64,000 nucleotides of DNA from Gnetum montanum. Taxonomy: Eukaryota; Streptophyta; Gnetopsida; Gnetales; Gnetaceae. Below the pieces are notes generated by a model, which was not told where the DNA came from, did no database searches, and saw nothing but the letters and a program-made list of their open reading frames with translations. How positions within the stretch are numbered: the first letter of the stretch is position 1; each line of letters starts with the position of its first letter. The position numbers and the translations under genes are program-made. Below, in pieces: positions 22,571-34,774 of this stretch. The DNA lies in contig MNCI01004656.1 of assembly GCA_015680685.1 (NCBI GenBank), positions 47,595 to 111,594 of the forward strand. The letters run 5' to 3'.

Positions 22571-22739
22571 GATTGCAAAGAGGACGAAAGCCTGCTCTCT
22601 AATCAATTTTTTGATGAACACCTATTTGCTAGTGCAATAAATGAACAAGTGCCCATGAAACCAAAATGGTATGATGGCATCCTCACTTATCTTCTCACTT
22701 AGGAGATGTCACAAGATTTGGACTATAGGAAGAAACAAT

Positions 22740-24725
22740 AGTTTCTTCATTAGGTTAAGCACTTCATGGAAATCAATAGACATCTTTACAAGGTGTGTGC
22801 TGATGGCCTAGTTCATTGGTGTGTCCCTAACGTGGGTCAATTGTGCATTCTCCAAGATGCTCAAGAAGGTCCTTGTGGAGGCCACTATGCAAGGAGATGC
22901 ATAACCATAAAAATCCTAATGGTAGGATACTATTAGCCCACAATCTTTAGGGATGTCCACCGGTTTATTTGATCTTATGAGTGCTATCAATGAGATGGTG
23001 AGATGATCGCACAAATGGAGGATCCTCAATAGTGGATTCAACCAATGGAATTCTTTGACATATGAAACATTGACTTCATGGATCCCATCACACTCATGTT
23101 AAATGGAAAGACATATATAATTGTCAACATTGATTACTACACAAAATGGGTAGAAAGAGTAGCTGTTATCAACTGTACATCATCCACTACTACTCAATTT
23201 GTACAACAAAATGTTGTGAATAGGTTTGGGGTGCCACATGTACTAATTTGTAATGGAACCCATTTTATAGGTGTTACTTTTTAAAAACTCATGTAACGCT
23301 TGGGGGTTGAACTTAAATTAACACCCTATTATCCCCAAGCCAATGGTGAAGTAGAGGTGACTAACATGAAGATCATAAAGATTCTAACAAGAACTATTAG
23401 CAAATATAGGAGAGACTAGAACACAAAACTCAATGATGCCCTTTGGGTCTATCCCTCAACACAAAATCTTCCTATTAGCTACTCTTCCTATGAGCTACTA
23501 TATAGAAAAATCTCAACACTCTCTTCAATTTGAGCTTTGTACACTTTCAACAATGATGAGTGGCAAGGTACCCCTACACTCAACCATATGAATACAAACG
23601 TTACACACGCGATCCGATCGAATTCCATAGACGGACGAGTTGTGGCATCTAGATAATTAGCCTTAGGTCGCAGTTTGCTATCTTCCCACCTGGACAAGTA
23701 TTAGCTTTGTCACGTATGGTTTAGTCTAGAGTGAGGTGTATGAATGAATTTCTAATCTAATGCTACTCCTGAAGGCAAAGGAAAGTAATATTCACTAATC
23801 TAGGAGAGAGAGGGTGAGAGAATCTAAACTAGCCTAAGTGCGATGAGCATCTATTCCTTGATTATCAATACACATCTTGGACTTCGTGCACGACTACCAC
23901 TGGGATTACCAAGTGCAGATCCTAGGTACGCTACTAGGTTGCCAAGTAGTCACACTTAAATGCTCGTAATCAAGTCGTACTCATTCCACATTTTAACATG
24001 AGATAAGGGTGAGAGAGATTAACTAGGAAAGTAATAAATAAAAATTAATTAAAGAATTAAACTAAGTGAATGCTGCAATGATGAAGTAATCTCGATCTTT
24101 ATTTTTGATCATGTGCATGTCCAAGTACGTCACACTCAAATAAAGGATGCCGTACAATTACATTCACCACACTGTAGGCATACACTGAGAGGAAAAGGGA
24201 GAGAGGGAAAACAAGAACTAAAACTTAACACTAAAACTGACAAAAAGCTAAAACTAACTTATTGGATCTCTCTACCTCTTATTTATAGATGAGGAGATAG
24301 GCCGCAATATCACGTATGCGATATCACGGCTAGGCTGCAATATTGCGGGTGCGTTATCATGACTGTTAGCAAATTCATGACTCATCAAATAACCTATTGG
24401 ACCTTAACCTAAGCCTAGTGTAGAAAGAAAGATTAATCAACCTGAATGTACTACATAAAAATCAATTGGTAGCCCTATCCTTAAATGAAGTGTACAAGAC
24501 ATTCAATAAATGATGTCATGAACTTAGAATACAGAAAGAGAAATTTCAACTAGGACATAAGGCTCTCTATTGGAACCCCATAGATGTTCCTCAAAAAGCC
24601 AAATTCCAAACATTGTGGGAAGGGCCTTATATAATTGATGAAACCTTTCCTTCTGGGGCCATGATCATATACAAACTTGAAAGCCCAAACAAGAAGCAGT
24701 TGGTTAACATCTAATAGATAAAGCC
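22740..24725 (+). pseudogene. Element A: integrase, broken and split by a solo LTR
   Basis: A zinc-binding-like region near 22840-22990 (GHYARRC, then CYQ) is followed by the core: FFDI-NIDFMDPI, IVNIDYYTKWVE, HVLICNGTHF and PYYPQANGEVEV. The second catalytic Asp, expected as xDNGTHF, is missing: the sequence is ICNGTHF, apparently after a 3-base loss. The core runs to 23553, is interrupted by the LTR at 23554-24387, and resumes at 24388 with a C-terminal part (HKALYWNPIDVPQKAKFQTL, WEGPYIIDETFPSGAMIIYK). It ends near 24720. Confidence 0.85.
23554..24387 (-). mobile_element. Solo LTR (E-type) inserted in integrase of element A
   Basis: In plus-strand reading it starts TGATGAGTGGCAAGGTACCC and ends ATTCATGACTCATCA. 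Flanks are aacaa (23549-23553) and aataa (24388-24392), a 5 bp duplication with one change. Integrase coding sequence continues on both sides. Its U3 start, TGATGAGTCATGAATTTG, matches the LTR of element E (60355, TGATGAGTCATGATTTTG). There is no internal sequence, so it probably arose by LTR-LTR recombination. Confidence 0.9.
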
Positions 24726-25535
24726 TTTCCATGAGTCCAAGCAAGCCAGTGCAAAAAATACCTCAAAAAATGGACAACCATGCTCAATTTTTTAGATCTC
24801 TTCTTTCCAACTCAGTGATGGGGGAGATGGTCATCCATGCTAATCACATACATGGCTCCTCAGTTTTTCTATTTTTTGTTTTACACAATTTTATTTTTTG
24901 AAATTGTTTATTTTAAACCTTTTTTATTTTAAATTTTTTCCTATTTTACATAATTTTTTACACCATTGTTAATATATTTAAATATTTCTTAAATATTTTA
25001 CACTTTCTTATATATTTTACTTTATTTTAGTGCAATTTTCTGATTTTTGTTAATAAACATGCTTTGTGCCAACAGGACACAATGGTGTTGTAGCTATTGC
25101 TAATGGTGGTTTGTGCTTAATGTTTTGTTTGCTAATGTTTGGTTTCTATTTTTGAATTTTTGTACTGATGGCTAAGACATGGTTTCTTTTTCATGGATTA
25201 AGTAATGAGTTCATGTCATCCACCCATCCAGAAACTCTATGGTTTTCCTCGTTTTAGGAATTTGAGGTCTCTTTTATTAAATAAAATTTTAATAAATTTA
25301 TGACCTTGGTGGTTTCTAGAATTGGGAAGGATTCAAAGGTTTTTATAGGATGTGACTTCAAGGGGACTCAATACTCTTTGTACTCTTCTGCTTACTTGGG
25401 TGCATGAGTGTTTTTATGGATTTCTCACCATTTCGTGTTGACCAATAATAGAAAGCTGAATAAGTCTTTGCATGGTGTGGTTCCCATCAAATAGAAAAAA
25501 ATAAAAAAAAACAACAAAAAAAATAAAAAATAAAA

Positions 25536-25569
<34 letters not shown>

Positions 25570-26928
25570 AAATATGATAAAAATTCAAATCACACCTGTT
25601 AGACAAACAAATGGACTAGAAAGACATGTTATCAATGCCTGAAGATCCCCTCTAACTAAGGCCCCTTCTCACTTCCTACTTCTCTCTTTTTTCTTTAAGG
25701 AATGATGGTTGTTCTATGAAAGTACTCTTGTGTCTCAGGGGGGTGGATCGGTCTTGGAGTTGTGATGCAAAGTAACTAAAAGTGATTGGTTTTGGTTTGG
25801 ACTAAGGATGGATCTTTTCAGGTCATTGAAAAACAAATCCACGAGGGACTTCTTATAACCTCAATTTGGAACACCATTCCACATTCACCATCATTTGTTC
25901 ATGCTACCATAACTCATCTCACTGCTAGTGTCCATGTTCTTGATTCAGTGTCTTTGTATGATGTACTTGAATTCTTTGGTAGAATATTTTAGGTGTTGGT
26001 CCTTAAATTTCATAAACCATTAATCACCTATAGGGCCCACAGACTCCTTAGGTTGAGGTTATGCAAGGGCAATTAGGGCATGTGCTTGCTATGGGGAGGA
26101 TCCACTTGCATATCTCTTGGTTAGGTTCATTAAGCATCTTATCCTTAGGCATTATTGCAATTAGAATCTTTTGTACATCCATCTTTTACGTTTGATAGTG
26201 TGCTCCTTTACATAATTTCTTTAATTCATACATTATCCATCAACTTAAAATTTTAAGCTTTCAAAGACCCTCTTTAGTGATTTCATCATATTCTTGGCTT
26301 TTCTGGGATGCCATAGACCCCAAATTCATTTAAAAATTCTTTATATTTTTTGAAATACTCAAGTTTGAAAATTTTGTTTATAGACCCCATAAACAGGGTC
26401 TTGTCGATGAAGCCCATGTGTATATGAGGCCTATATATGCATCCCCATTAACATAGTGCAAAAATACTATAAATATGTGTGACCCCCTTAGAAATTTTCA
26501 CATTTTCTCAAATGTCAAGGGATTTTTTTTTGCAATTTTTACAGCCCAAAACCTTCTAGAGCCCATAACTACCTAATTGTTTGTCCAAATCACTCCGTTC
26601 TTTCTGACCTTATTGCTCCTAGATATAAGCTGTTAGTCGTGGGGGCTACAAATGTGCCATTTTTGATAAAACATTTTTCACCATTTTTCTAACTCCCACG
26701 AAGGTTTAACTAGGAAATCAATATTTAAACACCAAATTACAAAAGTTAAACCCTTCCAACAAGCTTCGGTGACACTTAGCATAAAAATTAATTAATAAAA
26801 TAAGAATAAAATAATCAATCTTCCATGATCCAATTGTAGCCAAGTGTAATTGATTAATGAGATAAGGTATCCAAATATTTGAAGTTACACATTTTATCTA
26901 CTAATCCATAGATGTATTATGATAAAAA
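24726..26928 (+). other. Element A: non-coding block between integrase and ORF3
   Basis: Starts with the first purine box, CAGTGATGGGGGAGATGG (24813-24830), then a T-rich tract at about 24870-25040, and then sequence with counterparts in C, D and E (phrases such as catccacccatcc and gacatgttatcaatgcctga). A second purine box, TTAGTCGTGGGGGCT, is at 26633-26647. A (TA)n microsatellite lies within. No ORF is supported. Confidence 0.65.
25538..25566. repeat. (AT)n microsatellite
   Basis: About 14 AT dinucleotide units, preceded by an A-rich run. Confidence 0.95.
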
Positions 26929-29800
26929 ATGGCACCAAAACGCAAACACACATAGGAAGGAGGACTATCTCAACCAAGGGAGAAACAACCAAGAATGGGA
27001 AGGGGCCAAGAATAGGCCTAGGAAGAATCAGTTACAACCCATGCCACGAGACCTCTTACGAAAGAGGCTAAAGTGGAGCCTACTTCTCAGATTCTAGAAC
27101 AAGTGGCAACAATAGAACATTCCCACTGGGATGAGGCACTAGCTCAATAGGTAAACCTTGAGGTGACCTTGATGGAGGCCTGCCTAACTCAAATTAGATC
27201 AAGGGAGGTCTAGAAAATGGTGCTCTAGGAATTGAACTTTGGCTCTTTCTTGGAGCAAGCACCTAAGGAGGTACATGACCAATTGAAGACCTCTCCCATG
27301 TGGTTAGTTATCACTTTCAGCAGGGAGTGGTATATGGGAGATATGTTCTTATTTTGGAATAATAGGTAGTAGGTTGGTTCAACGATCAAAGTGAAGGATA
27401 TTTTAGTGTCCTACTTAGTGCAGGCCATTGTAGAGGCACTTAGATTGCCTAAAACTAGGGTGAATCTCATCAAGATTTTGATGCAGGTAGACCCTAACAT
27501 AAAAAAGAAATGGATTCAGTGATGCTATGGTGTCAACCCCAAGGGTTACAACATGCTCACACCATCAAAAAGAATTCACTATAAAATTATGGCCTTTCAC
27601 TTAAATCCCATGGTGAGGCCAAGCAAGATCACTATCTTTTCTACCTATGCATGTGCCACTTTGAGTGGGAGATTCGCAGTCAACCTTCCAAAGATAATCT
27701 ATCTAGAGATAGAGAAGTAGTTTAAGGAGAATGAATGTGGAAGGAAGACACTCCCCTTCCCATGCCTCATTAGAAAACTATGTTGAAGGTGAGGAATAGT
27801 TTGCTACACTAATGATACTATCTGATGTGCTCTAATTGCTAATTGGGTAGAGATGATGAAGGACCAAATGCTAGCAAAAATAATCTAAGAAGAGGAGTAG
27901 TAGCCACCAGCTCCACTTACCACTTAGAAAATTATGTTGGATGTTGCTACAACATCCCAATGGTTGCATGAATACTAAGAATGGCTTTTTAGTGATCAAG
28001 AGTAATAAGTAGGCACGAGTGGTGGAGACCCATTTGTGTACTGGTCAACAATGAGTCACTTGAATGAGGTGGCCTAAATAGTCATCCTAATGGGAGGAGG
28101 TGGACCCATTTTTTCTACTCAATGAATGTAGTTGTTTATGAGATTGAATTCTAGTGCTAGAGAGGTAATGGTGTCTCTCTCAGAATAACAACAACTCCCA
28201 AAGATTTCTGAAAGCACCACAACCTTCTTAATGTGCTTAGAGAAGGGTGAGGGGGCAACGATACTAGTGATGTAGCACCAAGGGCAAGAAATAGCAGTAG
28301 AGGTGGTTTCTGGTAGAATTGCCAAAATACTTAATGAATTTGTGGTGTTTGTACTAGACATGTCTGCACTTAAAAGATGTGTAGATGTCTACAGGGACCA
28401 TAAGCAATAGATTAAGTGCATCATAACATGAACAACTGCTGGACCAACTTGTAGGAATTAGGAAACTACTTATGGATGTTCTTGACCTTCTAGATAGTAT
28501 AACTACAACCTGGTTGGAGCTACTAGAGGCAAGGGGAAAAATATTATATTAGAGGGGCAACTTGAAATAAATAATGAGCTAAATGAACACTTGGTTGTGG
28601 AGGTTGTTGAATTAAGAGCCTAGATTACCAACCTTGCATTTCTCAATCTATCACTAACAAGAGATGAAGCTCTTGAAAAACTTCATACCAAGTTGAAAGA
28701 GGTTGAGAATGTGATGAAGATGACAATATTCTATCAATCCTTAGTAGAGGCCACTTAGCATAAAATTTAGAAGGCCTTAGATCTGACCTACTAGGAGAAT
28801 GTGTAGTTGACCGTAGAAAATCATCACCCATGAAATGTTGATGCACATAAACAACAATTGACTAATTTTATCCATCAACGGCAAGAGCAACTAGCTAGAG
28901 TAAACACAGAGTTAAAGAGATTGATAGTTGAGAACAGAAACCTCTCCATGGAGTAGGTTTGTACCCTTCACCAAAATACTATAATAGAGGTAGTCACCTA
29001 AAAATTAGAGGCTCTCAAATTTGAGAGAGTCAAGGATCACTATAGAGACTAGGTTAGCCTACAGAAGGAAGTAAATGAAAAACACATTCAAGTGATGAGG
29101 AAAAAAGTGAACAAGACCCTCTAGTAACTCCAACAAGAACTCGAATTATGATAGCCCATCATTGATGGGATTTATTAGTACAATAAAGTAGAAATTCACC
29201 TAAAGGAGTTGTAGATAGAGGCAATGACTAAATATATGAAGCTTGGCAATCTTTAGTATGCAAACCTAGCCATGTTGACTATTGGATGGATGTGATCAGA
29301 ATTGGAAAAGCAAATGGCTAGCTCATACTTGTTGTACAAGGTTGAGTTCAAGCATCACAAGGACACCAAGCAAAAGCTTGCGATGGCAAACACTAAACTC
29401 AAGGTTCTCAAGGGCAAATACATTAATCAAAGATCTACTGTCAAGAGCCTGGCAAAAAGAATGAATGACTACTAGGATCTATAGAACATAGTAAAGGCAT
29501 TCAATGTCAAACGTAAATAATTTTCTGCCTCATCTATCAACATCAAGGAGATGTTCCTAGTAATGCCCTATCTGTGGGACATCACCATTCTAGCCCACAT
29601 TGGTAATGTTGTGTGGATTGTGGATGATCCCCAAAGCAAGGAGGAGAAGATCAAGGCCTTATTGGATGCCTTTCACTTTCCACTAGAGGTAGCAATTGTA
29701 GTAGGATAGCCATAGCAACTGTAGTCACTGTGCATGCCCAAAGCTAGCGAAGGTCCTTCAAAATCTTAGGAGCCTCCACCACCTGGGATTGTTTGATCTT
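26929..29800 (+). pseudogene. Element A: ORF3, extra protein with coiled-coil C-terminus, broken
   Basis: Starts with ATG at 26929-26931 (MAPKRKHT, then a TAG at codon 9). The N-terminal domain contains LNFGSFLEQAPKEVHDQLKT, WYMGDMFLFWNN, LVQAIVEALRLPKT, FHLNPMVRPSKITIFSTYAC and TLPFPCLIRKLC. The layout, ending in LPFP.LI..LC, resembles the 'putative plant transposon protein' domain (PF20167) by memory; this is inference. From about 28560 the translation is rich in Leu, Glu and Lys with heptad-like spacing (EALEKLHTKLKEVENVMKM), suggesting a coiled coil. Many stops. The same ORF occurs in B and D. Its function is unknown; it sits in the env position. Confidence 0.65.
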
Positions 29801-30017
29801 CTTAACCGCCTTCATCCCATTAGAGGAGATGCTTTCAAGTTTGAGCAGTTATGTCATGGTGTTAAATTTTGTGTCATGAACATCAAAAAGTTTTGTTATG
29901 ATGTCAGTTTGTACACTGGGTACTCAATTTTGTTATGTGAGTTTGTTATGTCAAGAGTTAGTCAATAATCCCATACCTTTTCAATTTTCTAAAGAAACTT
30001 GAGGATGAGTTTTCATT

Positions 30018-30031
30018 TGGTCATGGGGGTA
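30018..30031 (+). promoter_or_regulatory. Polypurine tract of element A
   Basis: TGGTCATGGGGGTA directly precedes the 3' LTR start at 30032. Confidence 0.85.
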
Positions 30032-30941
30032 TGATGAAGCATCAAAGTGTTGGGTCAATGAGCCCTTGTTGATGTGGCCTTGTCGATAAGTCCTTTTTGA
30101 CATGGTGTTGCCCCATTGATTGGGCCATGTCGATGTAGCGTTTGTTGTGTTTATAAGGCCCTATCAACGCAACTCCATAATAAAGTCTATAAATATGCAC
30201 TCACTAGTCATGTTTAGAGAATGTCTTATCATATTTGTAGTAGAGCTATTGTAGTTTTGTCATTTGAGAGTCAGAATATTTTTTTGAGTGCCTATAGAAG
30301 GAGTTAGAAAGTGTATGGATCTTTATTTGAGCACTAATGTGCCTGAGCACACTAGTGTGAATGGTAATAAAGATGAGCCTTTTGATCAAACTTTGTAGCA
30401 CTTGGAATAGATTAATGATTTATTTATGCATTTACTGTTTTTATTAGTTATGCAATTAATTAAGATAAACTAGACTTTAATTAATTAATTAATTAAGCTA
30501 AATAGATTAAACACATAAGTATGACAACTTCAAGCATAACATACAACACTTGGTAATTCTAGTAGTGCAGAATGCTTGGTAACCCAACAGTGTTGTATGT
30601 GTTCAAGATGTGTATAGAAAGTGGGACCAGATGCTTATGTTAGGATAGGTAGTTATTAATTAGCAATTAGATTAGTTAAATTGGTTCATCAATTGAGTTT
30701 CAACTTGTTATTACTCATAGATAAATAAAATATAAAATAATAAAAATCATGTGCCCCAATTACACTTAACCATACAATTAAGCTTCACAAGTGTAGTTGG
30801 GAAGACTACAATCATCATGATTAGATTTCACCTCCTAGAACTAGTGTACTAAGGAACTGAAGATCTACGAAATTTGACCAAATTGCATGTGAATGCTTGT
30901 AATTCATATGGTTAGATGTAGGGTATACTCGCCACTCATCA
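30032..30941 (+). repeat. 3' LTR of element A
   Basis: Starts TGATGAAGCATCAAAGTG and ends CGCCACTCATCA. TATAAATA is at 30188-30195. It aligns with 10362-11253 over its length with many transitions, so the element is old. The right duplication actaa follows at 30942. Confidence 0.93.
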
Positions 30942-30974
30942 ACTAAGGATACACAAAGTAAGAATATTCCTACC

Positions 30975-31866
30975 TGATGAGCAATGGAGTAGTCCAACAC
31001 CCAATCATATGAGATACGAGTGTTCATGCATAGCTTAGTCGAATTCCATAGACAAGGTAATATGATTATGCTAGTAATGGGTTTGAGTTCATGATCGTTG
31101 TATTCCCACATGGGCTAGGAAAATCAATGTGTATGGTTAACTCACAATGAGGTGTAACATAACTTATGTTGCTTTGGCCATTTTACTCCTAGTAAACATG
31201 AGGTAAATGAAAGTTTCTTCTAAGTTTAAGTAAATAAGAAATGAATCTAGTCTAGCCTAGGTAATGGACATTCATTCCTCATTCTCTACACATGTCTTGG
31301 ACTTATGTAATTGTTACTGAGATTACCAAGTATCTCACTACTACATGAACCAAGTGATAATACTATTGGGTTATCAAATGATCACACTTTACACTCAAAA
31401 TTAGTCGTATCCATTTTTCTTAATAACAATAAAAGTAAAGTTCATGGGAAAGTAAACAATAACTAAGAAAATCGTAATCAATAGACTAAGTGAAAATAGT
31501 AAACATTATTCTAGGTAAACAATAAAAATTAAGTGGATGTTGAAATGGTAAAAAGTAATCTTGATCTTTGTTGTTCACAATTGTGTCCAAGTACAAGATG
31601 CTTCAATAAGACTCTATATAATCACTTCACACCACATTGCATGCATACACTACTAAGTGCTAAGTACTAAAATCAAGAAAACAAACTAACAAAGTTTTGC
31701 TAATATGGAATGAAAATTGTTGTTTAGACTGTAGGCCTAAGTGTCGTATTTATAGGTTTGCATGTATCTGCAAAGTTAAATATCTAACATCATAGCTTGT
31801 TTCCTAATATTGGTGATTCGATATCAAATGCTCGATATCATAGCCTTCCAAAAATGTGATTTATCA
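30975..31866 (-). repeat. 3' LTR of element B
   Basis: In plus-strand reading it starts TGATGAGCAATGGAGTAGTC and ends AAAATGTGATTTATCA. Palindromic gatatcaaatgctcgatatc-type phrases lie near 31820-31850, close to the U3 start. Confidence 0.92.
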
Positions 31867-31882
31867 TACCCCCACAACTAAC
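31867..31882 (-). promoter_or_regulatory. Polypurine tract of element B
   Basis: Minus strand GTTAGTTGTGGGGGTA directly before the LTR start TGATAAATCAC. Confidence 0.82.
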
Positions 31883-32600
31883 TAAAAACTTATCTTTGAG
31901 TTAAAACAAAATGAGAATGAAATTCCTTACAACATTGGAAGCTAGATTTACATGACATTGACTACTATGTACATGACTCTTAATTGCCACAAGAATTTTT
32001 ACAAAATGGCACAAGATATGATATGACACTAACAAAAAAATAAAAATTTAATGAAGCTTGATGTAGCCTTATGTAGTTCTTGGTTGTGGTGGTTCCTTCA
32101 TTAGTTGCTTTCCCTTGTTGTTAGGCTTCTAAAATTTGTGTCAATTCATGAGTGCTTGAAGTTTTTCCTCTTTCATTCTTAGGCCTTGTGTTGTCCATGC
32201 TTGTTGTATAATATGTGATGAAGTAGGTACATTCCATGGGCATGGTAGCTATAGAAACATCAGATTCGCCTTGACATACCAAGTTGCCAATTGCCTCTTT
32301 TCCTCTTCAAATGCTCTGGCCTTTTCTTGTAGTTCATGATAATCAGTTAATCTTTTGGCCAAGTTTGCTACTACATCTTTTTGCCCTTAGTAGCAAGCCT
32401 TCACTACTTCTAGTTCAATGTTTGCCACTTAGATTTTTTGAAAAGAATCTTTTTGATTTGCAAGCTCTTTTTCATATAGAACATATGTGACTACTACTTG
32501 TTGTTCTAATTCATTCTTAGGCCTGCCTGCTATCAACATGGCTAAGTTAGCATAACAAAGGTTAGCTAATCCCATGTACTTTCTTAGGTCTTTCATCTAT
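31883..32600 (-). other. Element B: 3' untranslated region downstream of ORF3
   Basis: AT-rich, no supported ORF. The minus strand ends in the polypurine tract. The ORF3 coiled coil may continue into its right-hand part. Confidence 0.5.
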
Positions 32601-34774
32601 AGGTATTTATTTTTTTGCTTTCACTTGGTGGACAAGGGCATAACTATTTAGAATGGGTTGGTAGTTAGGATTTTTTGCTAAAATGGTGTTGATTCTGGGT
32701 TTGGCCATTTGGATCTTCTTCTTGTTGATTTGCTTATATTTGCCCACCTGATCTTGGAAGTTTTTCTTAAGCCTCTTGTGTTTCTTTGCCTTATTTTGCC
32801 ACATGCTTATCTTAATAATTAACTTTTGTTAGATGGTTTGTACCTCCTCTATTGAGAGGGTTCTATTTTCTCTTATGAGGTGACTCATGTCTTGGTTAAC
32901 CCTCACCAGTTATTTCCTTAACTGGTGGATGCTCTCTTCTAAAAATGTTTTTTTGCTTTTTGATAGTGGTCAACCTCATGTTATCAGCAATAAGTTGTTT
33001 ATTTTCCTCATGTACTGTGATAAGTGCCTTGACATGTGCATATGTTTGTGCTTTAACTATGGAGGCATTCCATACCACTTTCTCCTTCTCTATTGCCCAT
33101 CTATTTATTTTGCTCAATCACGCTATTCATCTACTTAGTTATGAATTGTTCTATCTAGTCAGGTGCAATAAATTGTGTGGGATCTCTTCATTCAACTCGA
33201 AGGGCTACAAGCTCTTGTTGTAATTTCAGAATTTCATTTTCTACATGCTTTGCCCTTGTCTCTGCCATGACTAATTTTTCTTTGGTAGTGATGAGCTTAG
33301 ATTGTACTATAGTGACATGATTGGGGATGTTGAAGAGTGTTCTCATGACTTGCCCAATCTATAGTAGTCTATCAAGCACATCCTCATGGTCAAAAGGAAT
33401 GATCAATGTCCTAGCTAACATTTGAGCATCTCTAGCTCTAGTCAGATCTACTGATGGTACGATAGGTATGTTGAAAACTTCTTTAATGTGATTAGTAATC
33501 ACCTCTACTACTCCCACAACATCTTGGTACTGCATTACTACTACTATGGCTTCTTCTCTATTCTCAAGCACCACTTGGAATGATAAATCATTCCCAAATA
33601 ACTATTGTGACCATTGATTCCCTCATCCTAACTATAGTGAGATTTGTCTACTTGTTGAATCTGTTGAAATAGTGGGCTAGATGGCACTGTTAACAACTCT
33701 ATAAAGGTTGGCCCCCTCCCTTATTCCCCAGCTAATGATTTCTATAATCTATTGTAGATGATTCATTGACGGTCTATAATCTTGTGGTGGCAACGGTGGA
33801 ACTTACTGTTGTTGTTGTTCTTGTTGTTGCTTTTATTCTTATTCTTTATCATGATCCTTTCTGGATGGTGACGGTTTGAGAAACTCAGCATATGAAGCAT
33901 TTTGGGCTTTCTTGGGAATGTCATTGGTGTATTCCAAGATCTTGGCTCACTTGCACAGCTTTATGATAAGGTAGGAAAATGGAAGTATTGGCTTTCTTGT
34001 CTTCCTTTCTTCTAACTGCCTTTGAATTTCCATAAAATAGAGTTGTGCGAGGTTTCCATTGTATTTTTCCATCAGGATCACAATTCCTCTAGTTGCATAA
34101 GTGGATAGTTGATTGAGTCTTTTTGTTGGGAATAGGTGATAGGTGCCAAATTTGAAGTAGTTTCTTTCTTCCAAAGTTAGCTCATTATAGCCCTTATCTT
34201 CTTTACCATAAGTCCATTTCAGCCATAGTTTTCTAGTTTTAGGATTAGATTAGGTGGAAAAATGTGCTAACCTTTTCCCTTTGCTGGGCATATTGAGAGC
34301 TTCTATAATTGCCTTGATTGAGAGTGAAATTGAAATTCCTCCAATGTTAATTATGGCACCCTCATCCTTGTTGTGCCAAAACTGATAGGTTTTCGTAAGG
34401 TACCATTAACCACTATAAGATTGGATAGGTCATAATGGTGATGCCTTAAGTTGTGTCTTTACTGCTTTTGACATAAATTCCATGAACATGCCAAAGTTCA
34501 TCTCCATAATGACTATGGTCAGGATGGATCTTTCTTGAATAGCTTGGAGGCAGTTTTGTGATAATTTGAGGCACTGTGCTTGCACTAGTGGTTCTTTTGC
34601 CTCTTCTTGGGCTAATTTTCCTATAGTAGGAGTCTCTTGATGAATGATAAATGATTGGGCTTCTTTCTCCTCGTGTTCTAGTCCTTGTCCTCCTATTCGA
34701 CCTCTACCTTGGCCTCTTGGTTGTTTTCTTGCACCTTGTAAGGGTTCTCCTTATGCTCTCCTCTTTGGAGCCAT
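32600..34774 (-). pseudogene. Element B: ORF3, extra protein with coiled-coil C-terminus, broken
   Basis: The minus-strand ATG at 34772-34774 (MAPKRRA, then TAA at codon 8) directly follows the acceptor-like GATTATAG. Next come a basic Gln/Gly-rich patch (KQPRGQGRGRIGGQG), then EMNFGMFMEFMSKAVKTQLK, TYQFWHNKDEGAIIN, SIKAIIEALNMPS and RKPILPFSYLIIKLCK. These align with ORF3 of D (KLNFGPFAEFSLEAVKDHLK, MYQFWHNKEEGTMVN) and of A. The C-terminal part (33574 down to 32607) gives broken Lys/Glu-rich helices. The product is unknown; PF20167-like by inference. Confidence 0.65.

Larger units (their letters stand above)
10362..30941 (+). mobile_element. Element A: Ty3/gypsy LTR retrotransposon with RT and integrase (decayed)
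   Basis: Bounded by LTRs of 892 and 910 bp starting TGATGAAGCATCAAAGTG, and by a perfect 5 bp duplication actaa (10357-10361 and 30942-30946). Domain order on the plus strand is gag, protease, reverse transcriptase, RNase H, integrase, non-coding block, ORF3, polypurine tract, LTR. Domain order and the tRNA-Asp-type primer site suggest the Tat/Athila side of plant Ty3/gypsy. Element N (11651-18646) and a solo LTR (23554-24387) are nested inside; without them it is about 12.7 kb. Every coding domain has several stops. It is the only element here with polymerase and integrase. Confidence 0.93.

Noticed and set aside
26929-29800. Envelope protein in the env position
   Set aside because: No signal peptide, transmembrane anchor or furin-like site could be seen in A, B or D; a basic start plus a coiled-coil C-terminus fits better with a non-envelope ORF3.
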